NCBI GenBank assembly: GCA_030323885.1
Contig: CM059198.1
Coordinates: forward strand, 61,220,917-61,284,916
Length of the DNA: 64,000 nucleotides
Direction: 5' to 3'
From: Branchipolynoe longqiensis
Taxonomy: Eukaryota; Annelida; Polychaeta; Phyllodocida; Polynoidae
Shown: piece by piece, positions 1-10,138 of the stretch
How positions within the stretch are numbered: the stretch's first letter is position 1
Layout: every line of letters starts with the position of its first letter
Position numbers and translations under genes: made by a program
The notes under the pieces: generated by a model
Database searches by the model: none
Told to the model about the DNA's origin: nothing
Seen by the model: only the letters and a program-made list of their open reading frames with translations

Positions 1-372
1 CCCACATGGCACTCACCCCAAACAGACAACACACACCCCCACCCCACAATTACACACCCCACAGGTCTCACCCCACACTCACCTCACACTCACACACCCC
101 ACCCCACACACAACACTCACCCCAAAAACACGACACTCACCGCAAACACACACACTCACACCACACACCACACACCACACACCACACACACCCACACAAT
201 CACACACACCATACACCACACACACCACACCCACTCACACACACCAAACACACCACACACACCATACACCAGACACCACACACCACACCAACCATACACA
301 CTCACACACCACACACACCACACACACCACACACACCACACACACACTCACACACACAAAACACTACACACA
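1..372. repeat. CA/CCACA-rich microsatellite
   Basis: Imperfect CACAC/CACACC repeats run from the window start to about 372. The His/Thr/Pro-rich reading frame here is a by-product of the repeat. Confidence 0.85.
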
Positions 373-1304
373 CTTCTCCGAGGCGTGAGAAAGACGTGAG
401 GGTTACAAAGGTGACGCCCCCCACAACGTCAGGCCGCATGCTCTGGCGGCGGCGAACAGAACTAAAAAGCAGACGACACTCGGCGAGTCACAAGCCGCGC
501 GTCCGCCCGCCCATACACCCCCCATACCCCCCCCCCCTCCATACCCCACCCCTCCCCCAGCCTCCACACATCCCGCCATCCTGAAATGCACACGACAAGG
601 TCGCGGCCAGCTTCCGCCCGAGGTTACCAAGGTTACCAAGGTCACGCCTAAGGAGGAGTGGAACTGAACGCGCGCGCTTTTCAGCGGTAACCAGGCCCAG
701 TCAAATGTCGTCCGGTGCTGTTAGATGTCGTCTGCGGGAGAGAAACCCACATAAAGTGCAAATTCTCTCTCTCCACTCCGAAAGGGTTGTTAAAAAAAAC
801 TAAAAAAACAAAAAAACTCAACCATTATCACAAAGTAAATGTGCGCCCATTCTATATATAATATGCATTATATATATATATATAATACAATTATGTTGTA
901 AATGTGAGTAATGAAATGTTAGTTTGGAATTTAAAGCTGGTCGATTTAGTAGGACTCTGCAAATGGCTGATGTCTGCTGGAAGTGAATACAGTTAAATGT
1001 AAGCTGGCCATTGAAACTAGATCAGACATCAGGAAGTAATATTGTCAGAATGCATTAAAATTGTGACTGACCACTAATCTAGATACCCCCCCCCCCCCAC
1101 CCACATCCCCAATGTGTATTGACCGTTAGTGTTTGAGGTATATTTATTCAAAGTCTGTCCACAACAGCATTTCCGTGGCAATAAATATTGAGATAATACT
1201 TTTATTAATAGAATTTAAAAATATTGGTGGCGACAACACAGGTCCACTGCATTGGTTTAGAAAGTTTGTAACCATAATTATGTATCTTCATAGTTTGCTG
1301 TTTT
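373..1304. other. Non-coding stretch, no gene seen
   Basis: A GC-rich block (400-660) with repeated GGTTACCAAGG and AAGGTCACG motifs resembling nuclear-receptor half sites gives way to AT-rich DNA with a TA microsatellite at 855-890. No coding signal recognised. Confidence 0.5.
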
Positions 1305-1660
1305 GGGGGATTTATGCCCTAGCAACATCTAAGGTCACGTCAGAATGGGCATCGACTTGTGACTGCGTGCCCTCATGGCGACTTTATTATTTATAGTGAT
1401 GCCCTTCTGTGACTGAGATCAGGGTACCAGCACCATGACCCAAAATCCCACTCAGACACAGGTTGGCTCAGGGTAGAGGAAAATATGACTTAGTGGGATA
1501 TCGCTGTTTATCAGGTCATGGTGATGGCGGCCTTGTCACCCAGTGGGGCAATACTATAAAGTCGACATTAGTGCGCACTGTCACAAGTCGGTACCAATTC
1601 TGATATGACCGTAGATGTTTCCAGGACGTACAACTCCAACAACCAACCAACTACCCTAGT
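1305..1660. repeat. Two SINE-A fragments, head to head
   Basis: 1305-1460 is the 3' half of a SINE-A in antisense (GCCCTAGCAACATCTAAGG start). 1461-1655 is the 3' half of another in sense orientation ending CCAGGACGTACAACTCCAAC. Both lack the tRNA head. Confidence 0.75.
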
Positions 1661-1755
1661 AGTAGGACTAGTAGCACTAGTACTAGTACTACTACTAGAA
1701 CTAGTACTAGTACTAGTAGTAGTACTAGTACTAGTAGTAGTACTAGTACTAATGC
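1655..1755. repeat. ACTAGT microsatellite
   Basis: Palindromic hexamer repeat (TAGTAC/ACTAGT) that can fold back on itself. It follows directly on the SINE-A tail, suggesting growth from the SINE 3' simple tail. Confidence 0.8.
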
Positions 1756-1909
1756 TAAACCCCAAGCTGCGTAGCAAGAGGTATCAGATCCACAAGGCCA
1801 TTGTGTTTGTGTTACAGACGATGTAACTGTGGCTTGTCGCGTGTCCGTGCGCGTGCGCGTGGGCGTGTGTGCACGCTGCGTGTGTGTACGTACGTCCAGC
1901 GGGGTGCGT

Positions 1910-1997
1910 CACGTGGCACATCTCGTGTCACATGTCAGTCACGTGTTAGGACGCCGGCTACACTTGGATCCACGTGACCTTGCTTCGCCAACACGTG
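1910..1997. promoter_or_regulatory. Cluster of four CACGTG E-boxes
   Basis: CACGTG at 1910-1915, 1940-1945, 1971-1976 and 1992-1997, just before the assembly gap. No gene is visible beside it. Confidence 0.3.
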
Positions 1998-2109
1998 GAA
2001 CGCTTAGCCAGGGGAGTGGATCGACGGGGGAAGGAACAGGGTGGAAGGGAGGGGAGTGGAAGGGGTGGAAGAGAGGCATGGAGAATGGTGGAGGAGCATG
2101 GTGGATGGG

Positions 2110-2609
2110 NNNNNNNNNNNNNNNNNNNNNNNNNNNNNNNNNNNNNNNNNNNNNNNNNNNNNNNNNNNNNNNNNNNNNNNNNNNNNNNNNNNNNNNNNNN
2201 NNNNNNNNNNNNNNNNNNNNNNNNNNNNNNNNNNNNNNNNNNNNNNNNNNNNNNNNNNNNNNNNNNNNNNNNNNNNNNNNNNNNNNNNNNNNNNNNNNNN
2301 NNNNNNNNNNNNNNNNNNNNNNNNNNNNNNNNNNNNNNNNNNNNNNNNNNNNNNNNNNNNNNNNNNNNNNNNNNNNNNNNNNNNNNNNNNNNNNNNNNNN
2401 NNNNNNNNNNNNNNNNNNNNNNNNNNNNNNNNNNNNNNNNNNNNNNNNNNNNNNNNNNNNNNNNNNNNNNNNNNNNNNNNNNNNNNNNNNNNNNNNNNNN
2501 NNNNNNNNNNNNNNNNNNNNNNNNNNNNNNNNNNNNNNNNNNNNNNNNNNNNNNNNNNNNNNNNNNNNNNNNNNNNNNNNNNNNNNNNNNNNNNNNNNNN
2601 NNNNNNNNN
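2110..2609. other. Assembly gap, 500 N
   Basis: Exactly 500 N, the usual placeholder for a scaffold gap of unknown size. G-rich low-complexity DNA lies on both sides, so the true gap is probably a collapsed minisatellite. Confidence 0.99.
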
Positions 2610-2935
2610 TGTAGAGAGGGTGGGGGTGTTGAGGATATGGTAGGGTGTTGTAATCGTGGGTTGTTGTGGAGGGGATGGGGTGTTGTGGAGGTGTAGGGTG
2701 TTCTAAAGGGAGATCGGGGGTGTTGTGGCTGTAGTGGGGTGTTGTGAATGTAGTGGTGGTGTTCTGGTTGTGGTGGGGATGTTGTGGATGGGGTGGGGTG
2801 TTGTGGATATAGTGGAGTGTTGTGGATGTGGTGGGGTGGGATATTGTGGTTGTGGTGGGGTGTTGTGGATGTGGTGGTGTGGTGTGGAGGTGGTGGGATG
2901 TTGTGGAGGTGTTAGGGTGTTGTAGAGCGTGGTGG
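2610..2935. repeat. G/T-rich minisatellite
   Basis: Irregular repeats of GTTGTGGATGTGGTGGGGT of roughly 19-25 bp. Likely continues into the gap. Confidence 0.8.
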
Positions 2936-2961
2936 TACAACTGTCAGGGTGGGAGCTGGCT

Positions 2962-3392
2962 GCTATTGAAACAAAGATGGCCGCTCATGTTGAAATAAAA
3001 ATGGCCATTCATGTTGAAACAAAGATGGCCGCTCGTGTTGAAACAAAGATGGCCGCTCATGTTGAAACAAAGATCACCTCTTGTGTTGAAACAAAGATGG
3101 CCACTCGTGTTGAAACAAAGATGGCCGCTGGTGTTGAAACAAAGATGGCCGCTCATGTTGAAACAAAGATGGCAGCTCATGTTGAAAGAAAGATGGCCGC
3201 TCATGTTGAAAGAAAGATGGCCACTCATGTTGAAACAAAGATGTGTGGAAAAAAAGATGGCCATTGGTGTTGTAACAAAGATGGCCGCTGGTGTTGAAAC
3301 AAAGATGGCCGCTAGTGTTGAAACAAAGATGGCCGCTGGTGTTGAAACAAAGATTGCCGCTGGTGTTGAAACAAAGATGACCGGCAAGTAAA
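2962..3392. repeat. 24-bp minisatellite with AAGATGGCCGC core
   Basis: About 18 tandem copies of a 24-bp unit built from AAGATGGCCGCT, CATG and TTGAAACA, with point variants and one short disruption near 3240-3256. Because 24 is a multiple of 3, several frames stay open; these octapeptide ORFs are not evidence of a gene. The AAGATGGCCGC core resembles a YY1 site. Confidence 0.93.
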
Positions 3393-4001
3393 GGTGTGAC
3401 AACAATAGACAGATTCGCCATTCAGGTGAGGAACTCAGGTGTGTCGGGATGAGGCCTATTGGTGCGCAGTCAATGACAGGGTTCTGGTGGTGGTCAATGG
3501 GCTGAAGGAGGTGTGGAGGGGGTGGGTGGAGGGTGGAGGTGGGGGGTAGTGCCTGGGGCGGGGCGGTGAAGGGAAGTGGAGGTCGTGTGCAAAACGCCAG
3601 TAAACCGGGGTACAGTCTAGTCTATTTACAACCCACGACAATATGTCCGTGACAAAGAGCCAGGTTCCCTGGTTTCAAATAAGTGCACAATTAATTATAT
3701 GCTCGTCGCAATAATCAGTTGCGAATAAAAAGAAATTAAAAAAAGAAATATGATGGGCGGATTTCAACATAAAAAAATGCATGCCAAGGTCCTTGGGGTA
3801 GTAATCCAATAATGTAGTTTAATGATGATTTTACAAAATATGCGAATTAGAAATACAGTCAACCCTTGTTAATTAGTATATACCAAAGATACAATACCAG
3901 GTGATTGGATGTAGTGAATTGTATTCCCCCAGGTGAAATGCCACATACACGACTAGTCATGGATAGGTTGATTACATCGGCGAGCATAGATATTCTGAAT
4001 A
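3393..4001. other. Non-coding stretch, no gene seen
   Basis: G-rich to 3560, then AT-rich unique sequence with no exon-like or repeat signature I recognise. Confidence 0.4.
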
Positions 4002-4506
4002 CAGTATAACCCCGTTAAACCAAACCTGAAGGAACCCTAGAAAATTTGTTTGGATTAACCGATCATTGGTTTAACTGAGCTTTGGCTTCGACTTTGACTT
4101 GGCTTTGGGAAAAACACGGGTGCATTATGAATGTAATATACAATGTATGTGGACACTTTGATTAATGTTTTTTATGTATATACAGTATAACCCTGTTAAA
4201 CAAACCTCACTTAAACCAAATGATCGGTTAATCCAAAGTTTTTGGCGGCCCGGCAAAATACTACCATTTATCATATAAAAAAGTCTCAGATGACCTTATA
4301 ACGACATGAAAGTTTGGTTTAACCATACCGGAAGTGGCCTGGGACCCACAATTTTGTTTGGATTAACTGATAATTTGGATTAACCGACTTTGGTTTAACC
4401 AACTTTTTTTATATGATAAATGGTAGTATTTTGCCGGGACACCAACAAAAGTTAGGATTAACCGATCGTTTGGTTTAACCGAGCTTGGTTTAACGGGGTT
4501 GTCCTG
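4002..4506. mobile_element. MITE-D (pogo-like), nested copy
   Basis: Starts CAGTATAACCCCGTTAAACC and ends in an inverted form (AACGGGGTTGTCCTG) with TA on both outer sides. A second start (CAGTATAACCCTGTTAAAC) lies at 4182, so one copy sits inside another. The interior is made of inverted GGTTTAACC/GGTTAATCC blocks and folds back. A relative is at 40293-40782. CAGT ends and TA flanks suggest Tc1/mariner-pogo mobilisation. Confidence 0.75.
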
Positions 4507-4508
4507 TA

Positions 4509-4634
4509 CCAAGCTGAGGACAAATAACAGCAGTGACATCAACACAGAGATCAAAGTGAATGGACAGAGGCATCTGACAGTGCCAAGCTTCAAATACCTG
4601 GACTCAGTTATAACTGATGACAGTTCCAAGCGTG
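4509..4634 (+). pseudogene. Non-LTR retrotransposon RT fragment
   Basis: The plus strand encodes a short stretch including EIKVNGQRHLTVPSFKYLD and SVITDDSSK. The FKYLGS-I-T-D motif with Gly replaced by Asp is typical of the C-terminal part of a LINE reverse transcriptase. It continues, after a frameshift, into the 32-bp minisatellite. Short and inactive. Confidence 0.75.
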
Positions 4635-5432
4635 AGTAGTGAACTACTCTGTAGGATAGCACAGACAACAGTGAACTACTCCGTAGAATAGCACAGACAA
4701 CAGTGAAATACTCTGTAGGATAGCACAGACAACAGTGAACTACTCCGTAGGATAGCACAGACAACAGTGAAATACTCTGTAGGATAGCACAGACAACAGT
4801 GAACTACTCCGTAGGATAGCACAGACAACAGTGAACTACTCCGTAGGATAGCACAGACAACAGTGAACTACTCCGTAGGATAGCACAGGCAACAGTGAAC
4901 TACTCCGTAGGATAGCACAGACAACAGTGAACTACTCCGTAGGATAGCACAGACAAAACAATGTAGGATAGCACAGACAACAGTGAACTACTCCGTAGGA
5001 TAGCACAGACAACAGTGAAATACTCCGTAGGATAGCACAGACAACAGTGAAATACTCCGTAGGATAGCACAGACAACAGTGAAATACTCCGTAGGATAGC
5101 ACAGACAACAGTGAAATACTCTGTAGGATAGCACAGACAACAGTGAAATACTCCGTAGGATAGCACAGACAACAGTGAAATACTCTGTAGGATAGCACAT
5201 ACAACAGTGAAATACTCTGTAGGATAGCACAGACAACAGTGAAATACTCCGTAGGATAGCACAGACAACAGTGAAATATTCTGTAGGATAGCACAGACAA
5301 CAGTGAAATACTCTGTAGGATAATACATACAACAGTGAAATACTATGTAGGATAGCACAGACAACAGTGAAATACTCCGTAGGATAGCACAGACAACAGT
5401 GAAATATTCTGTAGGATAGCACAGACAACAGC
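4635..5432. repeat. 32-bp minisatellite expanded from LINE sequence
   Basis: About 25 copies of a 32-bp unit (core GTAGGATAGCACAGACAACA), two main variants (AACTACTCC and AAATACTCT). Read in the LINE frame the unit gives RIAQTT, and the last copy runs on into IAQTTAALTRL (to about 5447), the sequence that follows FKYLGS in LINE RTs. The array therefore grew inside the LINE fragment. The long cysteine-rich minus-strand ORFs here are repeat artefacts. Confidence 0.92.
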
Positions 5433-5442
5433 AGCATTGACA

Positions 5443-5895
5443 AGGTTGGTTGTTTTAGTTTTACGTCCTGGAAACATCTATGGTCATATCAGGACGCGTA
5501 ACGACTTGTGACTGTGCGCACTCATGGCGGCTTTATTGTGCTGTCCCACTGGGAAATCAGTCCACCAGCACCATGACCCGATGTCCCACTCAGTCACATT
5601 ATCCTGACACTGAGCTAACCAGTCGACTAGTGACAGTGCGCACTCATGGCGGCTTTATTGTGCTGTCCCACTGGGAAATCAGTCCACCAGCACCATGACC
5701 CAATGTCCCACTCGGTCACATTATCCTGACACTGAGCTAACCAGTCCTAACCCTATTCTCTTAATGCTGAGCGCTAGGCTAGGAAACGACAAGTATCAAT
5801 TTGAAAGTCATTGGGTTGACCCAACCGGGAACAAAACTCTCAACCTTCCGCATGCGAGGCCTCTGCTCTACCGATTAGGCCACCACGCCCGGTGC
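5443..5895 (-). mobile_element. SINE-A with internal duplication
   Basis: Antisense copy from the tail (TTTTACGTCCTGGAAACATC) to the tRNA head (GCCACCACGCCCGG). A segment of about 125 bp (about 5505-5628) is repeated in tandem (about 5629-5752), making this copy longer than the 320-340 bp standard. Confidence 0.85.
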
Positions 5896-5986
5896 ATTGA
5901 CAAGGTTGAAACCAGCTTTATCTTTAAAACAATATTTATCTTTAAAACACTAAGGCAAAATATCAAAAACATCAGATTGTTTGACA

Positions 5987-6318
5987 TTAAAGTTGTGTAC
6001 TCTGATGGTTTTGAGGCATTTTAGGTTGATCATTATAATAAATGTTACTTTAGTTTGAAGTAACTTTTATTTTAAATGGCTAACTTTTGAGATATTTGAA
6101 GTGCAGACATGTTAAATTAAATTTGGGCAAGCACACCAAACCCCTGAGCATAGCCTTCTGCAATAACAGGTTCTATTAAATTGACTCGGTATTCTCTTCT
6201 ATGTGGTGAATCATGTTTAATAAGTGCATCAATATCTAAGTTAGATGTGTAGAATCAAATCTAGGTGAGTGTTTTGGTTTTTAACAATTTGATGCTTTCA
6301 ACCAACTATACAGCTTTA
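5987..6318 (+). mobile_element. TTAA-MITE
   Basis: Begins TTAAAGTTGTGTACTCTGATGG and ends ACTATACAGCTTTAT; both TIRs are diverged. The interior carries CTTTAGTTTGAAGTAAC and the intact TTCTATTAAATTGACTC site used as an insertion target in the copy at 22885. Confidence 0.8.
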
Positions 6319-6404
6319 TCATATAACTAGGTCGTCTTTGCTGGTACCTGGACACATAGAACTACGAGTCGGTAGACAACAAAGCAGTGGCTATCGCTCC
6401 CTAT

Positions 6405-6512
6405 CACGTGACGCCTCCCTATCACGTGACCGGAGTGTGGTCACATGACCAGCGTGTGACCAACACGTGGCCGCGTCCGGCTCCGCTCTGAATCTCGCGG
6501 TAACAACACGTG
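6405..6512. promoter_or_regulatory. CACGTG-rich GC block
   Basis: CACGTG at 6405-6410, 6423-6428, 6464-6469 and 6507-6512, and CACATG at 6442-6447. CCTCCCTATCACGTGAC is directly repeated. It lies in a GC-rich island (6370-6600) with GCGCGAGAT-type repeats, resembling a TATA-less promoter, but no coding exon is recognisable beside it. Confidence 0.4.
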
Positions 6513-6594
6513 GCGCGAAATAGCGAGAGATAGCGCGAGATTACAGCGGCGCGCGCGGTTCGACGTGACTAGAGGATGAGGTCAAACCCCGACT

Positions 6595-6870
6595 GCTGTC
6601 TTCTAAGTTGGCTATCCTCCGAAGAAGAAAAAAAAAAAAGTAAAGCTTGTTTTATTTAACAAAGCCTCTAGAGCACATTGATTTGTTTTATCGTTTCATC
6701 GGCTATGGGATGTCAAACATATGGCCATTCTGACATATTTCTTCGGAGGAAACCTGCTGCTGCCACATAGGCTACTCTTTCCGATAAACAGCAAGCAGAC
6801 TTTTATATGCACTTTCCCACAGACAGGACATCACATACCACAGCCTTTGATGAACCAGTTGTGGACCACT
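6595..6870 (-). mobile_element. SINE-C (mollusc-type), antisense
   Basis: Matches the SINE at 34672-34880 in reverse: GTTTTATTTAACAAAGCCTC, CATCGGCTATGGGATGTC, TTTCTTCGGAGGAAACC and ACTCTTTCCGATAA appear in order. An A-run and CTTCTAAG precede the tail. Confidence 0.7.
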
Positions 6871-7014
6871 GGTTGGAACGAAAGATAGCCCAAACTGCAA
6901 ATGTTTTCACTGAGAAAGATCAATCTGATAACTGACAGCTTCACAGGTAGACATGCTACCGCCGGAACTATGTCCCTCCCTAGAAGAAGAAACAATTACT
7001 AGTGCGAGAACAGG

Positions 7015-7660
7015 TCCACAATTAAAGCTTCATAGTCCGATTAAACATCACATTTTCAAAACCAAAAATAATTATCTAGATTGAAAGGTGTGTGCCCAGC
7101 GATAAATTAGGTTTTTCTGGGGAGAGTTGTTGAAGTTGAACTTCTCGCGAAAATTTGCTTGCACCATTTTGAAAGATTTCGTCTCCAAATAAGTAGTGAT
7201 GCAAAATATTTTGTCCTCCTTTGTCCAAGGCATTTTGATTGATAATTATTAGTTGTTATAGTCTCTTCAAATCTGAAAAAAAAATAGAGCAAGAACATTG
7301 AAGCTGCAGAGTCCGATGAAATATCAAATTTTCAAAACCAAGCCAATTATCTAGATTTGATTTCACATATCTAACTTAGATACTGTTGCACTTAGTAAGC
7401 ATTTGTTTCTGCATAGAAGACAATACTAAGTCAATGTAACAGAACCTGTTACTGCAGAAGTCTATGTGTCAGAGTTTTGACAAGCTTGCCAAAACTAATT
7501 TTCCATGTTTGCACTCAAAATATCTAACAAGTTTACCATTTAAAATATAAGTAACTCTGAACTAATGTAAAGTAGATACTAGTGATCAATCTAATAATAG
7601 TAATATATTTATCTCCGAAAAAATACAGAAATTCAAAACCATCAGACTATGCAACTTTAA
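7015..7660 (-). mobile_element. TTAA-MITE fragments
   Basis: A truncated end at 7015-7080 (TTAAAGCTTCATAGTCCGAT) is followed by unique sequence and then a near-complete copy at 7298-7660 (AAGCTGCAGAGTCCGATG ... ATCAGACTATGCAACTTTAA). Confidence 0.75.
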
Positions 7661-7740
7661 CCTTGGCAGAATTATTAGCAGTGTCATGGGTTCCATGTGT
7701 TTCATATTAAATGAAAATAAAATTGACATTGTCCAATTCT

Positions 7741-7995
7741 GGCGAAAACTGGTCGGCGAAATGTTTGGAAGACGCGATCGCGCAAGCGCACTAGATACAG
7801 ATGATGGGCTGTAGGTGTCAGAGGTCAGTGACATGGCGTCCCCAGGGTCCACTACTATTGCTAATGTGATAAAGTACCGGCATGCAACGCGGCCTAATGA
7901 AGGCGCGGGGGCTGCCGGGATAGATACCGAGGTGTCGCCAGCCGACCACACCCTCGTTTACTGATGGTGTTAGTCAGTGCGCACGCGCAGTACAC
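7741..7995 (+). promoter_or_regulatory. CpG-rich promoter-like patch with small ORF
   Basis: Two NRF1-like palindromes, GCGCAAGCGC (about 7782-7791) and TGCGCACGCGCA (about 7977-7988), bracket a 43-codon ORF at 7833-7964 beginning MASPGSTTIANVIKYRHA with G at -3 and +4. This looks like a TATA-less promoter with a possible first exon, but I see no donor-linked second exon and do not recognise the peptide. Confidence 0.3.
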
Positions 7996-8007
7996 TAAAC
8001 CAGCGCA

Positions 8008-8455
8008 GGTCCTAGCAACATCTAAGGTCATAATCAGGAAGTTGGTTGGTTGTTTGAGTTTTACGTCTTGGCAACATCTAAGGTCATATCAGGATGGGTG
8101 CCGACTTGTGACAGTACGCACTCATGGAAACTTTATAGTTTGTTTGTTAATGTTTTACGTCCTAGCAACATCAAAGGTCATATCAGGATGGGTACCGATT
8201 TGTGACAGTACACACTCATGTCAACTTTATAGTGCTGCCCCACTGGTAGACCAGGCCGTCAGCACCATGACTCGATATCCCACTCAGTCACATTATCCTG
8301 ACACTAAGCCAACCAGTCCTTGCTCTGTCCTAATAAAGCAGAGCGCCAGGCTAGGAAGTGACAAGTATCAATTTTGAAGTCATTGGTTTGAATCCCATGA
8401 TCCACCAAAACTGGAGACGGATGCTCAACTCATTCGGCCATCCCGTCCGGTCAAA
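8008..8455 (-). mobile_element. Three SINE-A pieces, antisense
   Basis: Three successive tail starts (8008, 8050, 8150) show two truncated copies followed by a fuller one reaching its tRNA head at ATTCGGCCATCCCGTCCGG. Serial insertion near the same tail is likely. Confidence 0.8.
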
Positions 8456-8523
8456 CAACCCGCATAGGAGCAGCACGCCAGAGGCAAACAGGACAATGTT
8501 GTCAGCTGGTTGCAGTGCAGGAC

Positions 8524-8855
8524 CAGGCGTAGTGGCATAATCGATAGAGTGCGAGCCTCGCGTGCGGAAGGTCGGGAGTTCGGTTCCGGGTCGAGTCAAA
8601 TCAAAGACTTTAAAAGTGATACTTCTCACTTCCTAACCTTGTGCTCAGCATTAATAGTATAGGGCAAGGACTGGTTATCTCAGTCTCAGGATAATGTGAT
8701 TGAGTGGGATATCTGGGTCATGGTGCGGGCGGCCTGGTTTCCGAGTGGGGCAGCACTATAAAATCGCCATGAGTGCGCACTGTCACAAGTAGGTACCCGT
8801 CCTGACATGACCTTAGATGTTGCTAGGACGTAAAACAACAACAACCAAGCAAATA
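8524..8855 (+). mobile_element. SINE-A, near full length
   Basis: tRNA head with B box (GGTTCCGGGTCGAGTC), core ATAATGTGATTGAGTGGG, tail CTAGGACGTAAAACAACAAC. Sense on plus strand. Confidence 0.88.
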
Positions 8856-9012
8856 AACATGGTTGCAGTGCGGAAATGTTGATGTCATTATTATTGGGGG
8901 TGATGGGTGTAGTACTGGAAACCAAACAAGCAATGTGCAAGTATAATATAGCAGCATGTAGGCATGAAATTAATAAGTACGTCTATGCATACATATATGC
9001 ACATATTTATCA

Positions 9013-9325
9013 TTTTCTGAGATAAGTACATTGGAATAATCGTCATAATCTACATAGCTTTAGTTTGAAGTAACTTTTATTTTAAATGTCTAACTCTTGA
9101 GATATTTGAAGTGCAAACATGTCAAATTAATTTTGGCAAGCATGCCAAAACTCTGACACCATAGGGTTCTATGGTAACAGGTTCTATTAAATTGCCTCAG
9201 TAATCCCTTCTATGTGGCGACACATGTTTAAATGCACCAGTAACTCAGTTATATATGTAGAATAACATTTAGATAATTGTTTTGGTTTTGAAAATTTGAT
9301 GTTTTCATCAGACAGTGCAGCTTTA
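9013..9325 (+). mobile_element. TTAA-MITE, 5' truncated
   Basis: The interior starts at TTTTCTGAGATAAGTAC and the right TIR is CATCAGACAGTGCAGCTTTAA. The left TIR is missing. Confidence 0.75.
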
Positions 9326-9330
9326 ACTTT

Positions 9331-9740
9331 AGTTTAAGAACGATGAGGATAATGTAGAAAAAATTTCCGGAGGTGTGTGAGTGTGTGTGGGTGGGTGGGG
9401 TGGGGTAATGAGAGAAAAAAAACATACGAGAGAAAGTAATTATTTAATCATATTCACTACTCAGAAAGTCCAAATCCAAAACAGTCATCTTTATTTGACA
9501 CAAGAACAAAATTAAACCACGAGAGAATGTAATTATTTAACCATATTCACTATTACTAAGTATTAGTATTCATACATTGCAAATCTAAAACACTCATTTT
9601 TATTTGACACAAGAATACAAATCTATGTTTTCAGTAACTCTCACTGCTCTGATTCTGAATGCGACCTCCCAACCTGAGAGGTCACTAAGAGCAAGCTGCC
9701 AAGGTCATTGTCCACAAGTTCAAGGTTGAGTGCATTCACT
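9331..9740. other. Non-coding stretch, no gene seen
   Basis: GT-rich run (9370-9405), then an imperfect direct repeat of about 100 bp (TAATTATTTAA...CATATTCACTA...TTTATTTGACACAAGAA at 9438 and 9530). No gene recognised. Confidence 0.4.
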
Positions 9741-9989
9741 CTGAACCGTGGCGGGTCAAATCTCAGCCTGTCTGTCCAGAGCAAATATTGTGTTAGCAGT
9801 TCTACCCCTGTCAGCCACATCAGTTGTAAGATGTGTTAGAACCCCCCGCCCCGCCCCCATCCACCCCCCCCCCCATCCGCCCGCCGCCCCCAGCCGCCGC
9901 CCCCCCCCCCCCGCCCCTCATGTTGTGTCCTCTCGTCTAGCGGCGTCTCTACTGTAACCTCAGACGCGGCGTCCGTTACACTCAGCCCC

Positions 9990-10110
9990 GGGCGCGCCTT
10001 CACCCTCCGCTGACTGCGCATGCGTGCACATTGTTTCCGGTTTGCTTTCATGGGCGCCGCCATTTTTTTTTCCCTTTTCAGTTCCCGGCCCAGCCTCGGT
10101 TTTGCTGGTC
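9990..10110. promoter_or_regulatory. TATA-less promoter-like block (NRF1/ETS/YY1)
   Basis: Within about 60 bp: CTGCGCATGCGTGC (NRF1-type), TTTCCGGTTT (ETS-type) and GCCGCCATTTT (YY1-type, giving AAAATGGCGGC on minus). This combination marks housekeeping CpG promoters in animals. The minus strand has an ORF starting at the YY1 ATG (MAAPMKANRKQCARMRSQRR) that runs into G-rich repeat and is unlikely to be real as drawn. Confidence 0.4.
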
Positions 10111-10138
10111 AGTCTCTGGTGATCGGTGTTGCCAACAA

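Noticed and set aside
6..584. 192-codon His/Thr/Pro ORF
   Set aside because: It is the translation of a CA-rich microsatellite plus C-rich DNA; no domain and no splice context.
2929..3421. Octapeptide-repeat ORFs on both strands
   Set aside because: A 24-bp repeat keeps frames open by arithmetic; no start context, splice signals or domain.
4635..5432. CRISPR-like repeat spacing
   Set aside because: Repeats are contiguous with no unique spacers, and the genome is eukaryotic. The same holds for the 24-bp and 70-bp arrays.
4363..5443. Cysteine-rich minus-strand ORFs of 122-154 codons (CCLCYPTEYFTVV repeats)
   Set aside because: The 32-bp tandem unit gives all three frames the same cyclic peptide; the DNA is a minisatellite inside a LINE fragment.
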